In this document: piece by piece, positions 54,625-64,000 of the stretch | Layout: every line of letters starts with the position of its first letter | Numbering within the stretch: position 1 is the stretch's first letter | Source: Paragonimus westermani | Lineage: Eukaryota; Platyhelminthes; Trematoda; Plagiorchiida; Troglotrematidae | Length of the DNA stretch: 64,000 nucleotides | Reading direction: 5' to 3' | Assembly (NCBI GenBank): GCA_008508345.1 | Contig: QNGE01003334.1 | Coordinates: 1-64,000 of the forward strand | Translations under genes and position numbers: made by a program | The notes under the pieces: model-generated | The model's database searches: none | The model's input: only the letters and a program-made list of their open reading frames with translations | Told to the model about the DNA's origin: nothing

Positions 54625-57017
54625 CCATTACATATCTGACCTAATATGGCGATGGAATGACCTTGCTAGAATGAGACAACTTACCTACGACTGTACCAAC
54701 TACCTTTTGTAGTTCACTAAAAGGTAGACACTTTAGTGAACAATGTAGATTGGTTGTTTAATAGAGAAAACGATGTTGGTTTAAATAGAATAGGGTTCAC
54801 TTATTGGAAGACAGGACAAGGCGTTCAGCGTCAGTGCATACTGAGGAATATTTTTCTGTTTAGAAAGCTAGTCAACACGTACGAGGTTAAATTCCGGGGC
54901 TATTTAGGTTAAGTAGCACCAATGGGTAAAGAACGAAAGTGTTAAGAAACGAGTACCTGATGATGATTGCCGTGTATTAAGGATATCAGCTATTAGTTCG
55001 TCCCACCTAACAATCCTTGTAGTTGCTGCGGCCGACTAGTACGAGATTCAAGGTGGACATCTGATGATTCGAAGTGGAGAGATGAAATCGTTCACCAAGA
55101 AGCTGACAAATTTGAGTCGAGTGTGTCTCCCGAGCTGGAGCTGTCCTGATCCATTGAGTCGGTGGCTAGAGACTTTGAGAGAGATGACAACTAATCGAAA
55201 TCACCCTGTTTATCTCTGAAGTAAGTGGTGACGCTGAGCAGTGAAAGCCATAAGGAACCTGTCCTGCTGTTGATGCTTGACCTTTATCTACGGCTTAACT
55301 GTTTCTTTGTTAGCAAGATATAAGCACCTTAATATTGAGTATTAGAGTGTAGGCATTTCTATTAGACAGGTGGATCCCCACCTTTCCCTCTCTTTCTCTG
55401 CTTTCTCTTAGCTAGGGTTTGAATTTTTCCTCTTGGTTGTATGGCAATTAGAAGTCAATGAGAACCACTGATGTACCACTCAACATGATAATGATTGTGA
55501 TGACGACGCTGATGAGGTGCATGTTTACATTGAACAAACAGTAAGAACCAAAAAGCCACATCGCAGGAGGGAAGCTGCACTCCCATTCTGGGAAGATGAG
55601 TGCAGTAAATCCGTTCTATTTCGCTTTTTCATGACGGAAAAAGGGCTCACACAGCTCGAAAGAATATTATTCCTCAAGTTTTCCTTTGTATGGCAGAAGG
55701 CATGTTTGCTTGAGACAGAAAAAATGTCCCCTCTAATGTTGGTCTCTGTGTCAGTTTTTAACCATTGCTTGGTATCGTGACGTGAATCACTTCCTGCACT
55801 CGCTGGTTAACACCGAGTCACTGCTCCGTTGGCGGTGATAGCTTCTCCCACATCCTAATGATGGATACATACTGCAACTGGGCTACGCACACACTCCTAC
55901 GGTATTTGTCAACAGTCGGCCCAGCTCGTTCCCAAACCCTTTCTATCAGATGATCAACTGTCGGATAAAGGGGCCTTGTTGACCCAGACCTCTCCGGTAC
56001 ATCGCCGCAGAGGTCGAGTACGGCGTAGTGTGAACCACTACAGTCGCTGTTATTTTCGTCCCTCTTAACTTTAGAACGCGATATGAGGATTTAGCACGCA
56101 TTCCAATCCAATTGGGTGTTCCCATCGCGGTCCGAGCCAATATTAAGCGAACATCAAGTAGAAGGAGTTCAAATGTCGTGAACAGATTCCTTCTGACTAA
56201 CGGCAGTAGATGTCGATCCTTTTTTTCCTGAAGCCAGTCCCCTACTCTTCCTCCTCCTCTTAAAATTCCATGTTTCCGATGGTAAAGTAACACAACGATT
56301 TCTTTGGTATGGTACAAAAAATCGTTATAAGTCTGTAACTGAGTACCCTTGTTTACTTATTCAGTTTAAAATCGTCAATATATGACAACTGCCACCAAGT
56401 CTGTGCGCATTATGTTCCTGTAGGCGTCTAGTGACATAACTCTCTACAGTTCAGTCAATCAGACCAGCCAGAAACTACGTCTTGATATAGCTTAATTTAC
56501 CATAAACCAACAACTTACTGTTAGACTTTTAAGATCACAAAATAGGAACGAATGGACTGCATTCTGCAACTAATCGCACGAGAACGTAGTTTGCATAAAA
56601 TACAACCCCATTTATGTGTACAATCGGGAGCTAAGGTGCAGGTCTCAATGCCAGGAAGACGAAAGAGCAGAAGTGCCTATGGGAACAGTGTGTGCGCACC
56701 ATGGGGGACGTGTCACCAAGGCGGATGACAGTGCACTGCTGTCCAGTGTGTGGCTATACATCGACCGTACGAGTGAGTGAATGCGTTTGTTGTCCTATGA
56801 TTCCAAATAACCTGTAAGTGATTTTATGCCATAAATTCTTCACATACCAGGTGTCTTTCGCGGTCAAATCACTTAGCGCATGCGTTTTGTTGACAGTTTT
56901 GTGGAGGAGTCAACTACTTACTGTGAATGATCCTTCAGGTTCACGCGGAAAAGTGACTACTCTGTCGGACAACATAGAATTAACTAACAGCGACCGTGGA
57001 TTATGATCCAAACTCTA
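54557..57017. repeat. 2461-bp segment duplicated at 61540-64000 (first copy)
   Basis: It matches 61540-64000 at a constant offset of 6983 with no difference noticed. It starts inside the 3' LTR of element E. The second copy starts directly after an undetermined base and runs off the window end. Frames inside (plus 55517-55780, minus 55946-56317 and plus 56818-57006) have no recognised motif and are not called as genes. Confidence 0.9.
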
Positions 57018-58685
57018 AGTTAAACTGTATATGACATAATGTTGACAGAATCCGCAAACGTATAACGCACGTCAGGCAGAGTTCGCTAAATTGATTAAAG
57101 CTTTTGTTTCGGTTTGTTTTCTGTGTTTGTAGTGCTGATAATTTGCTGAGAATGTGGAACTTTTTCCGCAGAAGGCTCAACATTCTTGTGGTTTTGGTAA
57201 AGTGAACGTTTGTTATAACCCTTTTGTCTGCTCCGAGTCAGAACACCAATCTTATGCGTCAACTCTGGTTTCTGATAACCGCTACTAAACCAAACCGAAT
57301 CCGTAAGAGATCAGAATCTACCTGGTACGCTCAGTCAATAGGACCACTTCCCACTTTCAAGTGTGAGAGATGAGCCAATCTCGATGGAACGAATAGTTAA
57401 CGTCCAATAACTTTACTGGCGGTGCTAAGTTAACCAGTCATATATCGGAAGATGGAGACGGCAGTCAAGACCGTCGTTTATCTTGGTAATAATTAGAACA
57501 CTAATGAACAGTATAATTATAACAAACCTCAGTTTTTGTTACCCACCTGTACAGAAGTGAGAAACAAAACGTGATGCAAAAATGAGCACTAAATTTTGTA
57601 ACCAACACAGTCCCGAATGATGCATGCACCGGGCCAAAAAAGGACCAGCATATACGATGAATGGTGAACTGAAGACGAGGTAGTGGTTATATGAATAAGA
57701 AACAAGGTAGAGGCCAGTTTACAAGAAGTGAGCTACTGATTAGGCGAAGGAGCAGATTAGTGGCCAATACGAATAGGAAGATGCCTCTAGAGGCTGGGAA
57801 CACCACCATAAGACCATCCAAAACCAGACATTCACGTAGCTGTTACTGACACTACAGAGCAACGAGCAGAAGGCTGAAACTCATGACAGGGTGTAGCGAC
57901 TATAATAAATAATATTTTGATAGTCGCATTCATCTGTACATTTTCGATGACTTTGGTTGTGTACCTAATCTTGTTTTAATCAAGCTACCCTTTTTGTAAC
58001 ATTCGGCCCGGGGCTAAAAACACAACTCACTGCGTGCCTCGCTGGCTTGAAGTATTTCTCTGTGCACTCTATTTTCCAGGGTCGGTTATAATACGTGGGG
58101 GAAAAGCGCTGAGATTTGGTTTTCCATTCCAGTTGATTGTCGATAGTGATCATTGACAGGGTTTTATTTTGTTGGATCAATCCCAACACGAACAAACTGG
58201 AAGTTGACAGACGTTTGTAAGTAAATATGCCGTCTTGAGTAGTGGAATATAGCAGTTAAACAGTGTTGGCTGGGATATAGAACGAGAGAAACAGAGGATA
58301 AACAAACTTCCAAAGCATGGGGAGATATACATGACCCACGCAATTTAAACTTAAACAATTTCAGTGTTCAACACTTCAACACAATGCGCACAAGCAAGCC
58401 GAGCACACTTCAGCAAGCCATTATCTTGTCAACAAAGTCACAACAGATTGCGACAGCTCAACACAAGACCTAATATCAACCACGAATGGAACCGGTCTGG
58501 TAATCATCCAGTCAGAGAGCAGAAAATAGTTGACCCAGTGTGGCCTGCCGATCATTGCCTATTAACATGAACAGGCGTAACCATGTGGTTATATAAAATT
58601 ACACTGATCGTTTGCAACAGCAAGAACTCATTCTTAAGTCCTTTTTTATGCAGAGGAAGGTTCGTCAGATATTATGAAAAGTAGT
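57018..58685. other. Non-coding stretch, nothing recognised
   Basis: Only short motif-free frames. No repeats or RNA genes recognised up to the PLE relic. Confidence 0.4.
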
Positions 58686-59260
58686 GTGTAGCGAACACGC
58701 TTGACTTCAGCGATTCATCGTCAGAATAAATACATCACATTTATATCACACATTTCACGGGAGACTCGTTAGGAGAGTAAACGAGGGACGTGTGGTTAAC
58801 GAGGTCAATCAGTCAGATGTCACACTGCAATCAAGTACCCACTTGAACGGTGGGTCTTGACAGGCTAACCGGGTGTGGGGTTGGCCAGAGCCTGAACAAA
58901 ACGCTTCTGGGCGCACAAAGGTGGGCTATACATTCTGATCCCAATAGTCTCTGCTGTAGAGAGAATCCTACTCCTCCCCGCTCTCGACCGGATGGCATCA
59001 ACCCGGTAGATTGCGTGAAATGCGTGCTTTACGTTGACTGTGTTTTGAATCCATCAGGTGTGGTAGTATGGCGCTACAGACAGGCTTCGTTATACCACTG
59101 TTGAGCCAAACTACACGGTGTTCCCGGATCCGTTCGGCGTAGGATTTTTGCACATGGTCCAAAATTTTCTTTAGTGAAAAGCATAGGACGGTGTATGTAT
59201 GTCTAAATGGACCATGCACATCAATCAGGAAAGCTGAAAGTTGTGTGGCGCACAAGAGGA
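58686..59260 (-). pseudogene. Penelope-like GIY-YIG relic with 3' tail (copy P5)
   Basis: The plus strand starts with TGTAGCGAACACGC and a CATCGTCAG motif, matching the 3' tail of copy P2 (19269 onward). Read on the minus strand, SYAERIREHRVVWLNSGITK and ILPHLMDSKHS near 59040-59140 match residues ~132-168 of the P2 protein. The C-terminal block (QALNK-like, with GAQ for CAQ) lies near 58890-58920 in other frames. Stops and a shift near the YIG motif mean it is dead. Confidence 0.75.
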
Positions 59261-59494
59261 CGAAGGCCTAGAGGAAAACTCGAACGAATGCTGTCACCGA
59301 TGCACTGAAAACTCTGTCCCAAAATGCACCATGTACACTAATCAGAAGCGTCAAAAGCACATCGAGGTGAACTATTATCGTTGTCATGCGCAAGGGAAAT
59401 GAACCGACTCCGTGCTAGAGAAGTAAGAAGCCAGTGAGGCAAAATTAATTAGGACAATGAAGAAAATGAAAATGGTGCAAACATTGGTAATCGA

Positions 59495-60888
59495 CTAGTG
59501 GAGTGAATAGCAACGAATTGGAACATAGACTGAACACGTGAACTTGGTTCGATTGCGTCTATGCCGTTTCTGTTTGCAAATGGTGCAAACATCGTTGTAC
59601 GTCCGGTTGCCGTCCGTCACGCAAATCTCCGCGTGGGAGGCGTTGAAGGTCAGGTTACTTCCGTCGACAACGTTTTCCGAAATCAGGTACACCGCCTTAG
59701 GGACCAAACGACAGCTCAACCCCACGTAATCTGCACGATTATTGATGTGCGGGAATGAGCGGCAGGCATACCCGAGTTGTGCCTGGCGGTCGTTGATTAT
59801 ATGGTCGAAAATGGCTGTGGTGCGCTGTATGGCCTGCCAGATTCGTATCTGGGCGTTCAAGTTGTCCCGTTTAATGGAGTGATGCTTCGCCTCTACGAAT
59901 TTGTTGTCTTGCCGGCTAAATGAAAGGATTTTGGGGCTGCGGCTGTTGGTCCACTTATCAGATCTCCTTAAGCGCCTGGTCATGAGGTAATGATTTTAGG
60001 ACGCCGGGTTGGTGATCTACGTAATAGCTAATGCTGCAGCGTACATCCAGCGGTTGCGTGTCAGTATGACTACCAGGAACCACTTCTTCACAGTGCCGTT
60101 TGAAGTTTTGTTGCGCACGTTCCGCAAAATGTGCAATCGGCACAAGAGTTGATGGACGTGCAGCATTTCCTGCGTAATGGTCACTTGAATGGCCGCGCTG
60201 TCGTCCATGATAATCGTCCTTGTGTCCACCGGTTCCACAGAGAGAAGGAACTGACGGAGAAACATAGCGATTGCTACCTAAGTTTCGTTCGCAAGCCAAC
60301 CGAAGCACACCGGTAAACCCACACCGCTTATTTCTTCAACAACTAAAACGAACAAATTATGTCGTTCCTTACAACTACTGCAAGTGGCGTCCATACCGAT
60401 AACTTCGGGGCAGCGTCGACAAAATTCTATCTGCTCCTTACTCATGAACATAGGGTGTATCAATCGATTATCACGTTATAGTAACACATACCAGTTGTGT
60501 TCAGTTGGGCGTACAAACGACCTAGGTGGCCAACGGTGTTTCTCTTAGCGAACAAACGTGCTCGCAGGTTGCATACATCCTTCGTCGTTGTATTATTGTC
60601 GAAGTGCTCCCGGTTGAATTGAGTGATGTTGAAGGACACGGTGCCGTTGAGCAGCCACGGCCTAATTTCTCCGATTTCTTCATCGGTGAGGCGACGCCTT
60701 GAGGTCTCGCATACCGCCGCAATCAAGTCGCACGGATTGTGCAACATAACGAATTTCGTTACCCGAAATTCGTCGTCTATGTTCCGGTTCAAGTTGAAAT
60801 AAGCTGAGCGTCCCGCTTGACCGCTAACCCTCTCTCGAACACCGGCGGATGAGCGCAATACATGTGCCCTACTTACGCATGCTTGCAC
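59495..60888 (-). pseudogene. MULE-type transposase relic (copy M2)
   Basis: N-terminal part (60460-60888): basic and asparagine-rich with RRRLTDEEIGEIRPWL and DVCNLRARLF, resembling the FAR1/FLYWCH-like start of MULE proteins. A frameshift at ~60465 follows. Then one frame carries MFMSKEQIEFCRRCPEVIGMDATC (first Asp near 60389-60391), GVGLPVCFGWLANET, an in-frame TAG at 60278-60280, TIIMDDSAAIQ (second Asp) and LLCRLHILRNVR (the C-x-x-H signature). After more stops near 60017 the C-terminal frame (59495-59983) holds CTICKQKRH, which may be the SWIM-type zinc end. It differs strongly from M1, so two MULE lineages are present. Confidence 0.78.
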
Positions 60889-61267
60889 CCGTCTCTTATG
60901 ATCCCCGAAAGCGGGTTCGGTGGATCGGATGCCGTACGAAGACCCTGATCAAACTTCGAAGCACCCAACCTCCGCTCCAACTGCATTCAAACTTGGGAAC
61001 TGCCGCAGAGACCAGACATTCCCAAAATGTTCCTGAAATTGAACTGACAAATCAATAACAATTGCACTCATGCTTTCAGTTCGGGAGGAGGCTCCCTCTC
61101 GACGTGTACTGCAAATTTACTGCAAGTGAAAACCAATGAGGACCAGCAAATCGGGGAGACACCTGATTGGCTCACAGGGTGCACAGGGTTGGCCAGATGA
61201 GTCAGAGAGGAAACCATCTTAGGGGGAAGGGGCACGCGCGGTAAGTACAGCAAGCCATGTTTCTGTA
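60889..61267. other. Non-coding stretch, nothing recognised
   Basis: It lies upstream of the MULE start and may include its terminal inverted repeat, but I could not identify one by eye. Confidence 0.4.
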
Positions 61268-61335
61268 GGGGAGACTGATCTGTTCCGATAGGCGTATAGT
61301 CGTGCGGCCGAGATGACTGGTCCCACAGGAACACG
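61268..61335 (-). pseudogene. Penelope-like GIY-YIG core fragment (copy P6)
   Basis: On the minus strand, starting near 61335, CSCGTSHLGRTTIRLSEQI matches CSCGTSYVGRTTRRLSERI of copy P2 (19436-20191), covering the YIG motif and following arginines. Beyond ~20 codons the similarity is lost. Confidence 0.68.
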
Positions 61336-61538
61336 TCGGATATTATTGGAGCGCTTCTTGACCGGCTGAGTAATGAACAAGATTATATTTGCGAAGATCA
61401 CAAATGTCTAAGCTAGTCAGGGTGGTTAGGCGCGCATGCGTTAACCAGAAGTTGCTACGTAACATAAATATATAACTGATTGTAGACCTGTCAGCACTTT
61501 TGAATCTTGTAGGCTAATTTCCTCAAGTGACAGAGATG

Positions 61539-61539
61539 N
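61539..61539. other. Undetermined base (N) at the start of a duplicated segment
   Basis: A single N precedes 61540, where an apparently exact repeat of 54557 onward begins. This suggests a contig join. Confidence 0.8.
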
Positions 61540-64000
61540 TATTGCCGCGTGTTGCGTAATACATCTTCGGTCATAATCTCCATCTGCTCTTCTGGTTGCA
61601 TGTTACACCATTACATATCTGACCTAATATGGCGATGGAATGACCTTGCTAGAATGAGACAACTTACCTACGACTGTACCAACTACCTTTTGTAGTTCAC
61701 TAAAAGGTAGACACTTTAGTGAACAATGTAGATTGGTTGTTTAATAGAGAAAACGATGTTGGTTTAAATAGAATAGGGTTCACTTATTGGAAGACAGGAC
61801 AAGGCGTTCAGCGTCAGTGCATACTGAGGAATATTTTTCTGTTTAGAAAGCTAGTCAACACGTACGAGGTTAAATTCCGGGGCTATTTAGGTTAAGTAGC
61901 ACCAATGGGTAAAGAACGAAAGTGTTAAGAAACGAGTACCTGATGATGATTGCCGTGTATTAAGGATATCAGCTATTAGTTCGTCCCACCTAACAATCCT
62001 TGTAGTTGCTGCGGCCGACTAGTACGAGATTCAAGGTGGACATCTGATGATTCGAAGTGGAGAGATGAAATCGTTCACCAAGAAGCTGACAAATTTGAGT
62101 CGAGTGTGTCTCCCGAGCTGGAGCTGTCCTGATCCATTGAGTCGGTGGCTAGAGACTTTGAGAGAGATGACAACTAATCGAAATCACCCTGTTTATCTCT
62201 GAAGTAAGTGGTGACGCTGAGCAGTGAAAGCCATAAGGAACCTGTCCTGCTGTTGATGCTTGACCTTTATCTACGGCTTAACTGTTTCTTTGTTAGCAAG
62301 ATATAAGCACCTTAATATTGAGTATTAGAGTGTAGGCATTTCTATTAGACAGGTGGATCCCCACCTTTCCCTCTCTTTCTCTGCTTTCTCTTAGCTAGGG
62401 TTTGAATTTTTCCTCTTGGTTGTATGGCAATTAGAAGTCAATGAGAACCACTGATGTACCACTCAACATGATAATGATTGTGATGACGACGCTGATGAGG
62501 TGCATGTTTACATTGAACAAACAGTAAGAACCAAAAAGCCACATCGCAGGAGGGAAGCTGCACTCCCATTCTGGGAAGATGAGTGCAGTAAATCCGTTCT
62601 ATTTCGCTTTTTCATGACGGAAAAAGGGCTCACACAGCTCGAAAGAATATTATTCCTCAAGTTTTCCTTTGTATGGCAGAAGGCATGTTTGCTTGAGACA
62701 GAAAAAATGTCCCCTCTAATGTTGGTCTCTGTGTCAGTTTTTAACCATTGCTTGGTATCGTGACGTGAATCACTTCCTGCACTCGCTGGTTAACACCGAG
62801 TCACTGCTCCGTTGGCGGTGATAGCTTCTCCCACATCCTAATGATGGATACATACTGCAACTGGGCTACGCACACACTCCTACGGTATTTGTCAACAGTC
62901 GGCCCAGCTCGTTCCCAAACCCTTTCTATCAGATGATCAACTGTCGGATAAAGGGGCCTTGTTGACCCAGACCTCTCCGGTACATCGCCGCAGAGGTCGA
63001 GTACGGCGTAGTGTGAACCACTACAGTCGCTGTTATTTTCGTCCCTCTTAACTTTAGAACGCGATATGAGGATTTAGCACGCATTCCAATCCAATTGGGT
63101 GTTCCCATCGCGGTCCGAGCCAATATTAAGCGAACATCAAGTAGAAGGAGTTCAAATGTCGTGAACAGATTCCTTCTGACTAACGGCAGTAGATGTCGAT
63201 CCTTTTTTTCCTGAAGCCAGTCCCCTACTCTTCCTCCTCCTCTTAAAATTCCATGTTTCCGATGGTAAAGTAACACAACGATTTCTTTGGTATGGTACAA
63301 AAAATCGTTATAAGTCTGTAACTGAGTACCCTTGTTTACTTATTCAGTTTAAAATCGTCAATATATGACAACTGCCACCAAGTCTGTGCGCATTATGTTC
63401 CTGTAGGCGTCTAGTGACATAACTCTCTACAGTTCAGTCAATCAGACCAGCCAGAAACTACGTCTTGATATAGCTTAATTTACCATAAACCAACAACTTA
63501 CTGTTAGACTTTTAAGATCACAAAATAGGAACGAATGGACTGCATTCTGCAACTAATCGCACGAGAACGTAGTTTGCATAAAATACAACCCCATTTATGT
63601 GTACAATCGGGAGCTAAGGTGCAGGTCTCAATGCCAGGAAGACGAAAGAGCAGAAGTGCCTATGGGAACAGTGTGTGCGCACCATGGGGGACGTGTCACC
63701 AAGGCGGATGACAGTGCACTGCTGTCCAGTGTGTGGCTATACATCGACCGTACGAGTGAGTGAATGCGTTTGTTGTCCTATGATTCCAAATAACCTGTAA
63801 GTGATTTTATGCCATAAATTCTTCACATACCAGGTGTCTTTCGCGGTCAAATCACTTAGCGCATGCGTTTTGTTGACAGTTTTGTGGAGGAGTCAACTAC
63901 TTACTGTGAATGATCCTTCAGGTTCACGCGGAAAAGTGACTACTCTGTCGGACAACATAGAATTAACTAACAGCGACCGTGGATTATGATCCAAACTCTA
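61540..64000. repeat. 2461-bp segment duplicated from 54557-57017 (second copy)
   Basis: Constant offset of 6983 to the first copy up to the window end, with no mismatch noticed. It starts mid-LTR of element E, which is not an element border, so a transposition event does not explain the left edge. A scaffold-overlap artefact is more likely than a real recent duplication. Confidence 0.9.

Noticed and set aside
55946..56317. 123-codon minus frame, present twice because of the duplication (also 62929-63300)
   Set aside because: Recurrence comes from the 2461-bp repeat, not from independent conservation; no motif.
1..64000. CRISPR arrays, bacterial operons, tRNA genes and rRNA genes
   Set aside because: No regularly spaced direct repeats, no prokaryotic gene organisation, and no cloverleaf boxes found by eye.

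Overview
The window looks like transposon-rich, gene-poor intergenic DNA from a metazoan, most likely a flatworm (trematode or tapeworm). The evidence is the mix of elements: Ty3/gypsy LTR retrotransposons resembling the flatworm CsRn1-type group, RTE-like LINEs, Penelope-like elements (PLEs) with GIY-YIG endonuclease, and Mutator-like (MULE) transposases. I could not identify a single host protein-coding gene, tRNA or rRNA. The species call is inference from remembered family features.

Layout. 1-1748: nothing recognised. 1753-6624: complete gypsy element A, with 363-bp LTRs in which I see no difference, a 4-bp target duplication (TSD) and one uninterrupted 1388-codon Gag-Pol frame. It is the only element here that looks recently mobile. 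7411-7791 and 25961-26389: two members of a non-coding inverted-repeat (MITE-like) family. 8641-8990: an old ~174-bp tandem repeat. 11159-12604: 5'-truncated RTE-like LINE (minus strand) bounded by a 12-bp TSD. 18440-24180: Penelope territory, with a C-terminal scrap (plus), a truncated copy with intact GIY-YIG domain and 13-bp TSD (minus), and a decayed copy keeping RT and endonuclease pieces (minus).

32555-40986: a stack of insertions. A PLE scrap is joined to decayed gypsy element B (plus), which is cut inside its integrase by gypsy element C (minus, diverged LTRs at 35718-36029 and 40537-40849). C is a mosaic of two partial copies, contains one undetermined base, and carries a 137-bp repeat that occurs once inside it and once directly beside its 5' LTR. 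41046-42903: frame with a PHD-finger-like end followed by an RTE-like reverse transcriptase relic and an ATT-rich tail. 42904-43660: gypsy relic D (RT/RNase H, minus).

47770-48884 and 59495-60888: two distinct MULE transposase pseudogenes. 50019-54624: decayed gypsy element E (plus) whose 3' LTR contains a 35-bp GT...AG block absent from its 5' LTR. 54557-57017 recurs at 61540-64000 with no difference noticed, directly after an undetermined base at 61539, so an assembly duplication is the simplest reading. Other PLE scraps lie at 58686-59260 and 61268-61335.

No genes cooperate as a pathway here. The interacting units are the self-contained cassettes of each mobile element. All identities come from motif reading and in-window comparison; no database search was run.
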